From NCBI RefSeq assembly GCF_003044185.1, contig NZ_PYYB01000001.1, forward strand, positions 1,612,001 through 1,676,000: a stretch of 64,000 nt of DNA. The letters run 5' to 3'. Shown piece after piece: positions 34,667 through 44,733 of the stretch (position 1 is the stretch's first letter; every line of letters starts with the position of its first letter). Position numbers and translations under genes: made by a program. The DNA is from Paraconexibacter algicola. GTDB lineage: Bacteria; Actinomycetota; Thermoleophilia; Solirubrobacterales; Solirubrobacteraceae. The notes beneath the pieces were generated by a model. The model saw only the letters and a program-made list of their open reading frames with translations. It searched no databases and had not been told where the DNA came from.

Positions 34667-36249
34667 ACTTCGATTACGTGATCGTCGGCGCCGGCTCGGC
34701 AGGCGCCGTCCTCGCTGCACGGCTCTCGGAGGACCCGTCCGTCACCGTCGCGCTGCTGGAGGCCGGCGGGGACGACAACGACATGGAGGTGTCGATCCCG
34801 GCCGCCTTCGGCGCGCTGTTCAAGGGCCGCCGCGACTGGGACCTCAGCACCGAGCCCGAGCCGCAGATGAACGGACGACGGTGCTACCTGCCGCGCGCGA
34901 AGATGCTCGGCGGCTGCAGCTCGATGAACGCCATGGTGTACATCCGCGGCAACCGCGCGGACTACGACGAGTGGGCCGAGATGGGCGCGGAGGGCTGGGG
35001 CTACAAGGACGTCCTGGAGTACTTCAAGCGCTCGGAGGACAACGAGCGCGGCGAGGACATGTTCCACGGGACCGGCGGGCCGCTGCCCGTCCGCGAGAGC
35101 CGCTCGATGCATCCGCTGGCCACCGCGTTCGTCGAGGCCGCCAAGCAGGCCGGCCACGAGGAGAACCCGGACTTCAACGGCGCCCGGCAGGAGGGCGTCG
35201 GCCGCTACCAGACCACGCAGCGCGACGGCATGCGCGCGAGCACCGCGGCGGCATTCCTGCATCCGGTCGAAGGCCGCCCGAATCTCACGGTCATCACCGA
35301 CGCGATGGTCACCGACGTAATGATCGAGGACGACCGCGCGCTGGGGGTGCACGTCGACCACCCCGAGCACTTCCAGATCCTCGCCGACCGCGAGGTCATC
35401 CTGTGCGCCGGCGCGTACCAGACGCCGCAGATCCTGATGCTCTCGGGCATCGGCCCGGCCGAGCATCTCACCGCGCTGGGCCTCGACGTCATCAAGGACC
35501 TCCCGGTCGGGCAGGGCATGCAGGACCACTGCATGACGCTGATCAACTGGACGACCGACGTCGAGTCGCTCCTGACCGCGATGACCGACGAGAACGTCGA
35601 GAGGATGAGCGTCGACGGCGAGGGGCCGCTGACGTCGAACATCGCCGAGGCCGGCGGCTTCGTCCGCACACGGCCCGGTCTGGACGGTCCGGACTGCCAG
35701 TTCCACTGTGCGCCTGTGGCGTTCTTCGAGGAGGGTCTCGGGGTGACCGACAAGCACGCCGTCGCGTTCGGACCCGGGGTCGTGAAGCCCACGAGCCGCG
35801 GGTCAGTGACTCTCCGGAGCGCGAGCCCGTTCTCCAAGCCGCGCATCGTGCACAACTACATCGGCACCGACGAGGACCGGCAGACCATCCTGGCCGGCAT
35901 GCGGATGGCGCTGGAGATCGCCGCGCAGCCCGCGATGCAGGCCATCATCACCGGTGAGCTGCGCGCCCCGTCCAGGGACGCCACCGACGACGAGCTGATG
36001 GCGTTCGTCGCCGAGAACACCCAGACGATCTACCACCCGACCTCGACGGCAGCGATCGGCCAGGTGGTCGATCCCCGACTGCGGGTCTACGGCATCGAGG
36101 GCCTGCGCGTCGTGGACGCCTCGGTGATGCCCACCATCGTCCGTGGCAACACGAACGCTCCGGTCATCATGATCGCCGAGAAGGCCGCCGACCTCGTCCG
36201 CGAGGACGCCGCCGCGGCGGTTGCGACTCCCGCAGCCGTGTCCGGCTGA
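34663..36249 (+). CDS. GMC-family FAD-dependent alcohol oxidoreductase
   Basis: A 528-residue paralogue of the enzyme at 27455. The FAD motif is YVIVGAGSAGAVLAARLSED. GMC signatures appear in KMLGGCSSMNAMVYIRGN and GAYQTPQILMLSGIGPAEH. The active-site pair is the His in IYHPTSTAAIG and the Asn in RGNTNAPVIMI, the usual His-Asn arrangement; the paralogue has His-His. It should oxidise the alcohol made by the diiron monooxygenase. Its ATG overlaps the SCP2 stop. A strong 13-bp hairpin follows 21 bp after its stop. Confidence 0.9.
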   Translation: MNFDYVIVGAGSAGAVLAARLSEDPSVTVALLEAGGDDNDMEVSIPAAFGALFKGRRDWDLSTEPEPQMNGRRCYLPRAKMLGGCSSMNAMVYIRGNRADYDEWAEMGAEGWGYKDVLEYFKRSEDNERGEDMFHGTGGPLPVRESRSMHPLATAFVEAAKQAGHEENPDFNGARQEGVGRYQTTQRDGMRASTAAAFLHPVEGRPNLTVITDAMVTDVMIEDDRALGVHVDHPEHFQILADREVILCAGAYQTPQILMLSGIGPAEHLTALGLDVIKDLPVGQGMQDHCMTLINWTTDVESLLTAMTDENVERMSVDGEGPLTSNIAEAGGFVRTRPGLDGPDCQFHCAPVAFFEEGLGVTDKHAVAFGPGVVKPTSRGSVTLRSASPFSKPRIVHNYIGTDEDRQTILAGMRMALEIAAQPAMQAIITGELRAPSRDATDDELMAFVAENTQTIYHPTSTAAIGQVVDPRLRVYGIEGLRVVDASVMPTIVRGNTNAPVIMIAEKAADLVREDAAAAVATPAAVSG

Positions 36250-36270
36250 ACCACGCGGACACCCAAACGC

Positions 36271-36299
36271 GTGCGATGCGGCGCTTCGCCGCATCGCAC
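36271..36299 (+). terminator. Perfect 13-bp hairpin inside the catabolic operon
   Basis: GTGCGATGCGGCG (36271-36283) and CGCCGCATCGCAC (36287-36299) pair perfectly around a 3-nt CTT loop in the 107-bp gap between the GMC oxidoreductase and the acyl-CoA synthetase. No T-run follows. It is a terminator or partial terminator that would separate expression of the oxygenase part from the CoA part; an mRNA-stabilising 3' end is also possible. Confidence 0.6.
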
Positions 36300-36356
36300 T
36301 GTGGCGCTCGGGCAGCGCAACGCACGACCTATCCGAACCCGGCCCAGGAGCCTCCA

Positions 36357-38011
<1,655 letters not shown>

Positions 38012-38015
<4 letters not shown>

Positions 38016-38920
38016 GCTCACCCAACACAACCGGTGCTGGGCGGTACACCACCGTCTTCCGGGACGGCCTGTTCGACGGGCAGGTGATCGTCGTCACCGG
38101 TGGCGGCAGCGGGATCGGCAGGTGCACCGCCCACGAGCTCTGCCGCCTCGGTGCGTCGGTAGCGCTCATCGGCCGGCGCGTCGAGCGACTCGAGGCGGTG
38201 CGCGGCGAGCTTGCCGTGCACGGCGGCGAAGCGAGCGTCCACGCTTGCGACATCCGCGACGAGGACGCCGTCCGCGCGAGCGTCGCGGCCGTCCGTGCCG
38301 AACACGGCAGAATCGACGGACTCGTCAACAACGCGGGCGGACAGTTCCCTGCGCCGCTCGAGAAGATCTCGGCGAACGGCTGGGACGCCGTCGTCCGGAC
38401 CAACCTCACCGGCGGGTTCCTCATGGCCCGCGAGGTCTACTCGCAGCAGCTGCACGCGACCGGCGGGTCGATCGTCAACATCATCGCCGACATCTGGGGA
38501 GGCATGCCGACCATGGGCCATTCCGGCGCGGCCCGCGCCGGAATGCTGAACCTCACCGAGACCGCCGCCTGCGAATGGGCCGCCGCCGGCGTTCGCGTCA
38601 ATGCGGTCGCCCCTGGCTGGATCGCCTCGAGCGGCTTCGACACCTACGACGAGGCCATGCAGGCCGAGTTGCGGCGGCTCAAGGACAAGGTCCCGTTGGG
38701 CCGGTACGGCACCGAGGCCGAGGTGTCCGCCGCGATCGTCTTTCTGCTGTCACCCGCAGCGGCGTTCATCTCCGGGAGCTGTGTGCGGGTCGACGGCGCC
38801 GTGCCCAACAACCGACACACCTGGAACGGGCCGGTAAGCACGCGGTCCGTGCCCTTCGATGGCTTCCCCCTCGCCACGATGCCGACCGCGCTGCGCGAGT
38901 ACGGCAGCGACGACTCTTGA
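38012..38920 (+). CDS. PECR/DECR-like short-chain dehydrogenase (enoyl-CoA reductase type)
   Basis: A 302-residue SDR. The cofactor motif is VTGGGSGIGRCTAHELC and the structural motif is NNAGG. The usual Tyr-x-x-x-Lys is absent: the region reads GHSGAARAGMLNLTE, matching trans-2-enoyl-CoA reductase (PECR) and 2,4-dienoyl-CoA reductase, which also lack the classical Tyr. It therefore probably reduces the C=C of an enoyl- or dienoyl-CoA with NADPH. It starts at GTG 38012, overlapping the synthetase stop. The acyl-CoA dehydrogenase follows after 13 bp. An unsaturated or terpenoid substrate for the pathway would fit. Confidence 0.85.
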
Positions 38921-38933
38921 CCAAGGAGCAGTG

Positions 38934-40115
38934 ATGACCACAGCAGCGATTCCGAACCTCGGGCTGGTCCCGACCGACGAGGAGACCGCGATCCGTGAAG
39001 CGGTCGCCGCGATCTGCCGCCGGCACGGCGACCGCTACGCGCGGGACTGCTACGAGCGCGACGAACCTCCCCGCGAGGTGTGGCGCGACCTCGCCGAGGG
39101 CGGCTACGTGGGAATCGGCGCCGCGCCCGAGTGGGGAGGCGGCGGCCTCGGCATGGCCGGCCTCTCCGTGGTGGTGGAGGAGAGCGCCGCGAACGGGGTC
39201 GCGGGGCTGATGCTTGTGCTGAGCTGCTCCATGGCCGGCACGATCCTCGAACGTCACGGATCGGATGAGCAGCGTGACCGCTGGCTGCGCGGCATCATCG
39301 ACGGCTCCATCAAGCTCGCGTTCGCCATCACTGAGCCGGACGCGGGGTCGAACTCCCACAACCTCCGCAGCCGCCTGGTCCGGCAGGGCGACGGGTCGTT
39401 CCTGCTGCGCGGCCAGAAGACCTACATCTCGGGCGTGGAGGACGCGGAGGCGGTGTTGATCGTGGCCCGCGTGCAGGACAGCGACGGCACGCTCGGGCCG
39501 CCCTCGCTGTGCATCGTGGACACCGACACCCCGGGGTTCACGCGCGAGGTGATCCCGATGCCGTATCTCGGGCCGGAGAAGCAGTGGACCCTGTACTTCG
39601 ACGATGTCCCCGTAGAGGCGTCCAGGCTCGTCGGTGGTGAGGACTCGGGGCTCAAGGTGGTCTTCGATGCGCTCAACCCCGAACGCATCACGATCGCCGC
39701 GATGCTCTGCGGCACCGCCCGTCTGGCCCTCCGCAAGGCCGTGGCCTACGCGAACGACCGCACCGTGTGGAGCTCGCCGATCGGCGCCCATCAGGCGGTT
39801 GCCCATCCGCTGGCGAAGGCCAAGATCGAACTCGAGCTCGCCCGCCTCATGACGCAGAAGGCAGCGGCGCTCTTCGACGCCGGCGCTCCCGAGGCGGGAG
39901 AGGCCTCGAACATGGCCAAGTACGCGGCGGCGGAAGCCGCGACCCATGCCGTCGATGTGGCCATCCAGACGCACGGCGGCAACGGGCTGTCCATCGAGTA
40001 TGGCGTCAGTGACCTCTGGTGGCTCACGCGACTCATGCGGATCGCGCCGGTGAGCGAGCAGATGATCCTCAACCACGTCGCGCACCACTCGCTGGGTCTC
40101 CCGAAGTCCTACTGA
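38934..40115 (+). CDS. Acyl-CoA dehydrogenase
   Basis: A 393-residue flavoenzyme that introduces a 2,3 double bond into an acyl-CoA. Family marks are FAITEPDAGSNSHNLRSR (FAD/substrate loop), GQKTYISGVEDA and TLYFDDVPVEASRLVG. The C-terminal HGGNGLSIEYGVSDLWW and RIAPVSEQMILNHVA segment carries the probable catalytic Glu. AAGGAG lies before ATG 38934. It ends the operon of acyl-CoA synthetase, SDR and dehydrogenase. Immediately after its stop comes the operator-promoter of the next operon. Confidence 0.92.
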   Translation: MTTAAIPNLGLVPTDEETAIREAVAAICRRHGDRYARDCYERDEPPREVWRDLAEGGYVGIGAAPEWGGGGLGMAGLSVVVEESAANGVAGLMLVLSCSMAGTILERHGSDEQRDRWLRGIIDGSIKLAFAITEPDAGSNSHNLRSRLVRQGDGSFLLRGQKTYISGVEDAEAVLIVARVQDSDGTLGPPSLCIVDTDTPGFTREVIPMPYLGPEKQWTLYFDDVPVEASRLVGGEDSGLKVVFDALNPERITIAAMLCGTARLALRKAVAYANDRTVWSSPIGAHQAVAHPLAKAKIELELARLMTQKAAALFDAGAPEAGEASNMAKYAAAEAATHAVDVAIQTHGGNGLSIEYGVSDLWWLTRLMRIAPVSEQMILNHVAHHSLGLPKSY

Positions 40116-40118
40116 AAT

Positions 40119-40136
40119 CACCGATCGGTGTAGAAT
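40119..40136 (+). promoter_or_regulatory. CACCG-AT-CGGTG operator with abutting -10 box
   Basis: A perfect 12-bp palindrome (40119-40130) is followed at once by TAGAAT (40131-40136). The ATG of the thioesterase gene is 7 nt further, so the transcript is probably leaderless and the repressor would cover the promoter. The same operator appears at 44694-44705 and, with a CT centre, at 52252-52263. The form is typical of TetR-family operators. Confidence 0.7.
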
Positions 40137-40143
40137 TCCGCAG

Positions 40144-40593
40144 ATGAGCGCTGAAGCACACACGCAGTGGGTCGACCGGTTCGACGCGGACATCGCGGAG
40201 GCGATGCGCGCGATGTCGAACGACATCGGTGGCCTGCCGCAGTATCTGGGCATCGAGCTCATGGAGATCGGGCCCGGAACGGTGGACGCACGGGCGACCC
40301 TCGGGGAGGAGCTGCTGACGCCGTCGGGCAACGTCCACGGCGGCTGCCTGGCATCCATCCTCGACCACATCACGGGCGCGGTGATCTATCCGCTGATGCC
40401 GCAGGGGTACTGGGGGGCGACCACCGAGCTGAAGCTCAACTACATCCGCCCGGTCCAGGCGGGCATCGTGGAAGCGACCGCGAGCGTGCTCGCGATGACG
40501 AACCGCAGTGCGGTCGTCCGGGGTGAGATCCTCGCCGGGGGACGGGTCGCCTGCGCGGCGCAGGGCACGATCACGATCGTGGCGCCCCGATGA
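40144..40593 (+). CDS. PaaI-like hotdog-fold thioesterase
   Basis: A 149-residue single-hotdog protein. The active-site loop is GNVHGGCLASILDHITG, with the His-Gly-Gly and following Asp typical of PaaI/YbgC-type acyl-CoA thioesterases. The central helix and sheet follow (LKLNYIRPVQAGIVEATASV). It probably hydrolyses an acyl- or aryl-CoA. It is the first gene of a four-gene operon (40144-42726) that sits behind its own operator-promoter, and it overlaps the BtrH-like gene by ATGA. A second thioesterase of the same superfamily closes the operon. Confidence 0.85.
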   Translation: MSAEAHTQWVDRFDADIAEAMRAMSNDIGGLPQYLGIELMEIGPGTVDARATLGEELLTPSGNVHGGCLASILDHITGAVIYPLMPQGYWGATTELKLNYIRPVQAGIVEATASVLAMTNRSAVVRGEILAGGRVACAAQGTITIVAPR

Positions 40594-41603
40594 CCGTGGG
40601 CGCCCCGGAGTTCACCCACGCGCTCGCCGGCCACTGCGCGTCGGGAAGTCTGCGCGACGTCCTCGCCCACCGGGGCCTGGACTTCGGCGCGGGACCGCTG
40701 TCGGAGGGCATGTGCTTCGGCCTGGGCAGCGGCCTCGGGTTCCTGTACGCCGACGTGCCCGCCGAGACGCCGGCAATCTACGTCGTCGGCCGTACCGAGG
40801 CGCTCGAAGAGGCCTTCGCCGAGAACCTCGGGATCGACCTGGACGTGCGGGAGACCGATGACCGCGCGCGAGCAGCGGCGTGGCTCGACGACGAGCTGCA
40901 GCGCGGAAGACCGCCGATCGTGTGGTCGGACATCGCCGAGCTCGAGTACCTGCGGGTGCGGATGTCCAACACGCGGCACGCGATCGTTATCGCGGGCGTG
41001 GACCGCGAGGCCGGTGTGGCGTGGATCGCGGACAACGACCGTGAGGAGCTGCAGCCGTGCTCGCTGGCGTCGCTCGCGCGCGCCCGGGACTCGCGCGGGT
41101 TCCCGGGACGCAACCGCAACCGGACCTTCGTGTTCGACTGGCCGACGAGCCTGTCCGACCCGGCCGGCGCGGCGCGGGCGGCGATCACCGGAGCGGTCGC
41201 CAACATGCGCAACGGCGGGACGAGGCTCGGCGGCTTGGACGCCCCGGCCGGCCTGCAGGGGGTCGAGGCGTTCACACACGCCTACCGCCGTTGGCCGGAC
41301 GACCACGGCGACGCACTGCCCGGGGTCCTCGCGGCCCTGTCGATCTTCATCGTCAAGGCCGGGACGGGCGGAGCGCTCTTCCGGTCGCTCTGGGCCGAGT
41401 TCCTGCACGACATGGCGAGCCTCCTCGACGACCCGGGACTCCGCGCCGCGGCCGTGCAGGCCGATGGGCTCGCCGCCGGGTGGAGGGAGCTCGCCGCCGT
41501 CGCCCGGGCCGCAGACCATGCTGCGGGGATCCCGATCGCCGACCGGCTCCTCGACGAGGAACGCGCACAGGTCGAGCTGCTCGAGACCTGGCTGGAGCGC
41601 TGA
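40590..41603 (+). CDS. BtrH-like (BtrH_N / DUF4872-type) protein, putative acyltransferase
   Basis: A 337-residue protein related to BtrH, the enzyme of butirosin synthesis that moves an acyl side chain from a carrier protein to an amine. The N-terminal segment has the conserved Cys (AGHCASGSLRDVL) and the Gly-rich CFGLGSGLGFLY. The central part reads SDIAELEYLRVRMSNTRHAI, with a probable catalytic His, and ADNDREE. The C-terminal half is helical with GGALFRSLWAEFLHDMA. A 340-residue paralogue lies at 51207 under the same operator. The acyl donor and acceptor are unknown; the nearby thioesterases and transglutaminase-like gene suggest acyl/amide chemistry. Confidence 0.75.
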   Translation: MTVGAPEFTHALAGHCASGSLRDVLAHRGLDFGAGPLSEGMCFGLGSGLGFLYADVPAETPAIYVVGRTEALEEAFAENLGIDLDVRETDDRARAAAWLDDELQRGRPPIVWSDIAELEYLRVRMSNTRHAIVIAGVDREAGVAWIADNDREELQPCSLASLARARDSRGFPGRNRNRTFVFDWPTSLSDPAGAARAAITGAVANMRNGGTRLGGLDAPAGLQGVEAFTHAYRRWPDDHGDALPGVLAALSIFIVKAGTGGALFRSLWAEFLHDMASLLDDPGLRAAAVQADGLAAGWRELAAVARAADHAAGIPIADRLLDEERAQVELLETWLER

Positions 41604-42247
41604 TGTCGGCCGCTTCCCGCCCCGGCGTCGAGGACGTCGTCGTCACGTCGTTCCTCGATCACGACCATCCTGCTGTCGGCGAGGCGGTCAGCGCCGCCGT
41701 CAGCGGTGCCGACGGTGACGCGGCGACGCTCTCGGCCTGGTTCGCCGCCGTCCGTGACGCCATCCGCTACGACCCGTACCGCCTGCCGACCTCCCCGGAG
41801 GAGTACCGCGCAAGCAGCGTGCTGGCGGAGCGCAGGGCCTACTGCGTGCCCAAGGCGGTGCTGTTCGCCGCCGGCTGCCGTGCGCTCGGCTTCCCGGCGC
41901 GACTCGGGTACGCCGACGTGCGCAACCACCTGCAGACCGAGCGGCTGCGCGAGGCGATGGGGACCGATCTGTTCCGCTACCACGGCTACGCGGCCGTCTG
42001 GAACCAGGGACGCTGGGTGAAGGCGAGCCCAGCGTTCAACCGCGAGCTCTGTGCGCGCGCCGGCGTGGAACCACTGGACTTCGACGGCGAGCACGACGCA
42101 CTGATGCATGCGTTCACCGGGGACGGGCAGCGCTACATGGAGTACGTGGTCGACCATGGCCTGCGTTCGGATCTGCCGCTCGACGAGATCTTGACGGCCT
42201 ATCGCGAGGCGTATCCGGCGCTCGTCGCGTTCGAGGGCGAGCGGTGA
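41603..42247 (+). CDS. Transglutaminase-like cysteine protein
   Basis: A 214-residue protein with the papain/transglutaminase core. The Cys sits in ERRAYCVPKAVLFAAGCRAL, the His in FRYHGYAAVW and the third position probably in WVKASPAFN. Such small bacterial transglutaminase-like proteins cleave or form amide bonds. ATG 41603 overlaps the stop of the BtrH-like gene (TGATG) and the stop overlaps the next GTG, so all four genes are translationally coupled. The role with the BtrH-like acyltransferase is unknown; peptide or amide release is possible. Confidence 0.78.
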   Translation: MSAASRPGVEDVVVTSFLDHDHPAVGEAVSAAVSGADGDAATLSAWFAAVRDAIRYDPYRLPTSPEEYRASSVLAERRAYCVPKAVLFAAGCRALGFPARLGYADVRNHLQTERLREAMGTDLFRYHGYAAVWNQGRWVKASPAFNRELCARAGVEPLDFDGEHDALMHAFTGDGQRYMEYVVDHGLRSDLPLDEILTAYREAYPALVAFEGER

Positions 42248-42726
42248 GGCCGACGTCGCTGGGGCACATCCCGGCGCATCACGACAACTGCTTCGGGTGC
42301 GGACCCGGCAACGCAGCCGGGCTGCGGATGCAGATGCAGGCAGTCGACGGCGAGGTGCATGCGGACCTGACGCTCGACGGGCGGATGGAGGGCGCGCCCG
42401 GGTTGGCGCACGGCGGCGCGATCGCGGCCGCACTGGACGACCTGTTCGGCGGGGTGCTGGTGCTGCTCGAGACTCCCGCCGTCACCGCGCGGCTCAACGT
42501 CGAGTACCGGCTCCCGGTCCCGCTGCACACGCCACTGCACCTGGTCGCGCGATGCACGGCGACCGAAGGCCGCAAGCTGCACATGGCCGGCACGATGTCC
42601 GCCGGAGAAGCGATCGTCGCAGAGGCCTCGGCGATGTTCGTCCGCGTGGAGATCGCCCACTTCGAGGCGTCGGGTGTCCCCGTCCCCGACGCGTGGCGCT
42701 CGTGGGGCGGAGCAGCGCGCGGCTGA
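42244..42726 (+). CDS. Hotdog-fold thioesterase, second in operon
   Basis: A 160-residue PaaI/4HBT-like protein. The N-terminal Cys-rich CFGCGPGNAAGLRM is followed by the active-site loop GLAHGGAIAAALDDLFGG and the strand ARLNVEYRLPVPLHTPLHLV. This FGCG-NP type is common in actinobacterial thioesterases of the THEM4-like group. It starts at GTG 42244, overlapping the previous stop. It closes the operon controlled by the operator at 40119. Decayed metallo-beta-lactamase sequence follows directly. Confidence 0.83.
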   Translation: MRPTSLGHIPAHHDNCFGCGPGNAAGLRMQMQAVDGEVHADLTLDGRMEGAPGLAHGGAIAAALDDLFGGVLVLLETPAVTARLNVEYRLPVPLHTPLHLVARCTATEGRKLHMAGTMSAGEAIVAEASAMFVRVEIAHFEASGVPVPDAWRSWGGAARG

Positions 42727-42748
42727 CCTTTCAGCGAGCGTCGTGCCG

Positions 42749-42866
42749 CTCGGTCGCCTTGCCCCGACGATGTCGGTGATCGAGGTGGGCGCGGGTCTCC
42801 ATCGAGCGCGAGCACGCTGTCCGTCTGGACCGGTAGCGCGCTTCCCGAGGATCGAAGCGCTGCGCC
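42749..42866 (-). pseudogene. Remnant of a metallo-beta-lactamase gene, 3' end
   Basis: This stretch between a thioesterase stop and a P450 stop resembles 48924-49042, the 3' end of the intact metallo-beta-lactamase gene, in the same orientation. The best block is TCGAGGTGGGCG (42780-42791), then GGTCTCCATC and, after one extra base, AGCGCGAGCA. On the minus strand it still reads GKRA ... LAL, then after a frameshift METRAHLDH, against GKRA ... LALMETYAHLEH in the intact protein. It is not translatable as a unit. Confidence 0.65.
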
Positions 42867-44312
42867 TCAGACCGCCGACGTCTCGGCGGTCGTGTGTACC
42901 CCCGGATGGCGGACGCCGGCCTTCGGGGTCAGCTGGACCATCATCTTCTCGTAGCCCTTGACGAAGTTCGACTGCACGTAGGTCGGCTCGCCGACCACGT
43001 CGATGCGGTCGAAGCGCTCCAGCAGCTCCTCCCAGAGGATCCGCAGCTGCATCTCGGCAAGCCGGTTGCCCATGCAGCGGTGCACGCCGAACCCGAAGGA
43101 CATGTGGTTGCGCGCGTTCTTGCGGTCGATGATCAGGGCGTCCGCGTTCTCGAACTTGGACTCGTCGCGGTTGCCGGACGCGTACCACATGACGACCACG
43201 TCGCCCTTGCGGATGAACTGCCCGCCGAAGTGGACGTCCTCCTTGGCGACCCGTCGCATGTAGGCGAGCGGGGTCTGCCAGCGGATGATCTCCGACACCA
43301 TGTTCGGAATCAGCGACGGGTCAGCCTTCAGCTTCTCGAACTGGTCCGGGTACTGGTTCAGCGCGAAGACGCCGCCGGTCATCGAGTTGCGCGTGGTGTC
43401 GTTTCCACCGATGATCAGCAGCGCCAGGTTGCCGATGAACTCCATCGGCTTCTTGATGAGGTCCTTCGTGTCCTCCGACGTCTGCATCAGCGTGATCAGG
43501 TCGAACCCGTCGGGCTCACCCGCCGCTCGCCGCGCCGCCTTGTCATGCCACAGCGCCGTGAAACTCCGGGCCAGCTCCACGCCGGCCGTGAAGAGATCGT
43601 CGAGGTGCGTGGTTCCGCCCGTCGCCTCAGCGGAGCCGCCCATGGCATCGGACCAGCGCGTGAGCTCACGGCGCCGCTCGTAGGGGTAGTCCAGCAGGGT
43701 CGCCAGCATCCGGCCCGTGATCTCGATGGAGACGCGCTCGACCCAGTCGAACGGCTCGTCGGTCGGCAGGCCGTCGAGCACCTCCTGGACCCGCTCGCGG
43801 ATGAGGCCCTCCATCTCCTTGAGGTTGCGCGGCGCGACGACACTCTGAACGGACTTGCGCTGCACGTCGTGCTTGGGCGGGTCCATCGCGATGAACATCT
43901 CCGCCGGCATGGGCGGGGTACCGAGGACGATGTAGGGCTCGGCCGAGAAGACTTCCGGGTTGGAGTCGACGGCCTGGATGTCCTCGTAGCGCGTGATCGA
44001 CCAGAACGGACCGAACGGGCTGTCGGCGAGGTAGTGGACCGGGGCCTCCTCGCGCAGCCGCGCGAAGTACGGGTACCACTTGCCCTGCCGGTTCATGAAC
44101 GGGTTGCTCACGTCGATCTCGGCGAGCGGCACGTCGGCCGGGTTCGGGATCGGCGCCTCGGTAAACGCCAGCGGCGTCTCCAGGCCGGCCCGCCGCTTCG
44201 CCTTCTTCACCGCGTGGGCGGCCTGCACCTGCCGGTCGACGGGAATGGTCGCCTGGACCTTGTCGGTCACGATGGTCTTCGCCCGGTCAAGAACGTTGCT
44301 GGTCGTCGTCAT
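42867..44312 (-). CDS. Cytochrome P450, CYP153-like alkane hydroxylase
   Basis: A 481-residue P450. The I-helix region LLIIGGNDTTRNSMTGG and the heme loop FGFGVHRCMGNRLAEMQLRI (axial Cys413) are the marks of the CYP153 family, soluble terminal alkane/fatty-acid hydroxylases. The N-terminal extension of about 45 residues before NPFMNRQGKWYPYF is also seen in CYP153. The ferredoxin that should reduce it is encoded just upstream (45 bp). No ferredoxin reductase is adjacent. It would hydroxylate a medium-chain alkane or a terpene-like chain at the terminal carbon. It is controlled by the operator at 44694-44705. Confidence 0.88.
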   Translation of the reverse strand: MTTTSNVLDRAKTIVTDKVQATIPVDRQVQAAHAVKKAKRRAGLETPLAFTEAPIPNPADVPLAEIDVSNPFMNRQGKWYPYFARLREEAPVHYLADSPFGPFWSITRYEDIQAVDSNPEVFSAEPYIVLGTPPMPAEMFIAMDPPKHDVQRKSVQSVVAPRNLKEMEGLIRERVQEVLDGLPTDEPFDWVERVSIEITGRMLATLLDYPYERRRELTRWSDAMGGSAEATGGTTHLDDLFTAGVELARSFTALWHDKAARRAAGEPDGFDLITLMQTSEDTKDLIKKPMEFIGNLALLIIGGNDTTRNSMTGGVFALNQYPDQFEKLKADPSLIPNMVSEIIRWQTPLAYMRRVAKEDVHFGGQFIRKGDVVVMWYASGNRDESKFENADALIIDRKNARNHMSFGFGVHRCMGNRLAEMQLRILWEELLERFDRIDVVGEPTYVQSNFVKGYEKMMVQLTPKAGVRHPGVHTTAETSAV

Positions 44313-44357
44313 GGGGTCGTTCGCTCGTTGTCGTCGTCTGGAGGGTTGGTCTGCGAT

Positions 44358-44678
44358 CTACATCTGGAACTCGGGCAGGCGGACCGTGAGCCCGTCGAGG
44401 CCCTCGGTCGCCCGCAGCTGACACGCCAGGCGCGAGTTAGGCACGCACTCCGGTGACATCTCGACCATTGCGCTCTCCTCCTCGGACCGCCTCCCCGTGG
44501 TCTGGATCCACTCCTCATCGACGATGATGTGGCACGTCCCGCACGACGCCTCGCCGCCGCAATCGCCGTCGATCCCCGGAACGCCGCTCCCGGTCGCCAG
44601 GGCCATCAGCGACTCGCCGTCGACCAGTTCGACCTGATGTGCGGTGCCGTCGTGCTCGACGAAGGTGATCTTTCCCAT
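44358..44678 (-). CDS. [2Fe-2S] ferredoxin, adrenodoxin type
   Basis: A 106-residue electron carrier for the adjacent P450. The cluster ligands follow the C-x5-C-x2-C-x(n)-C pattern: CGGEASCGTC and a fourth Cys in RLACQL. The N-terminus (MGKITFVEHDGTAHQVELVD) and the C-terminal LPEF are typical of putidaredoxin/CYP153 ferredoxins. The ATG at 44678 is 7 nt from a TATTCT -10 box, so the mRNA is leaderless. It is first in the ferredoxin-P450 operon. Confidence 0.92.
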   Translation of the reverse strand: MGKITFVEHDGTAHQVELVDGESLMALATGSGVPGIDGDCGGEASCGTCHIIVDEEWIQTTGRRSEEESAMVEMSPECVPNSRLACQLRATEGLDGLTVRLPEFQM

Positions 44679-44685
44679 GGGCGGC

Positions 44686-44714
44686 AGAATACGCACCGAT
44701 CGGTGTAAAATCAA
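44686..44714 (-). promoter_or_regulatory. Ferredoxin-P450 promoter with CACCG-AT-CGGTG operator in the spacer
   Basis: On the minus strand TTGATT (-35, 44714-44709), a 17-bp spacer and TATTCT (-10, 44691-44686) are followed 7 nt later by the ATG. The perfect palindrome CACCGATCGGTG (44694-44705) fills the spacer, so a bound repressor would block RNA polymerase. It is the same operator as at 40119-40130. Confidence 0.75.
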
Positions 44715-44733
44715 GCCCGGCGCTGCATCGAGT

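Noticed and set aside
36276-36356. Longer start for the acyl-CoA synthetase
   Set aside because: The extension would translate through the 13-bp hairpin, and ATG 36357 has a good ribosome site.
42738-42757. Fourth copy of the CACCG-NN-CGGTG operator near GCTCGGTCG
   Set aside because: Only one half-site is present, and it lies in the decayed metallo-beta-lactamase sequence.
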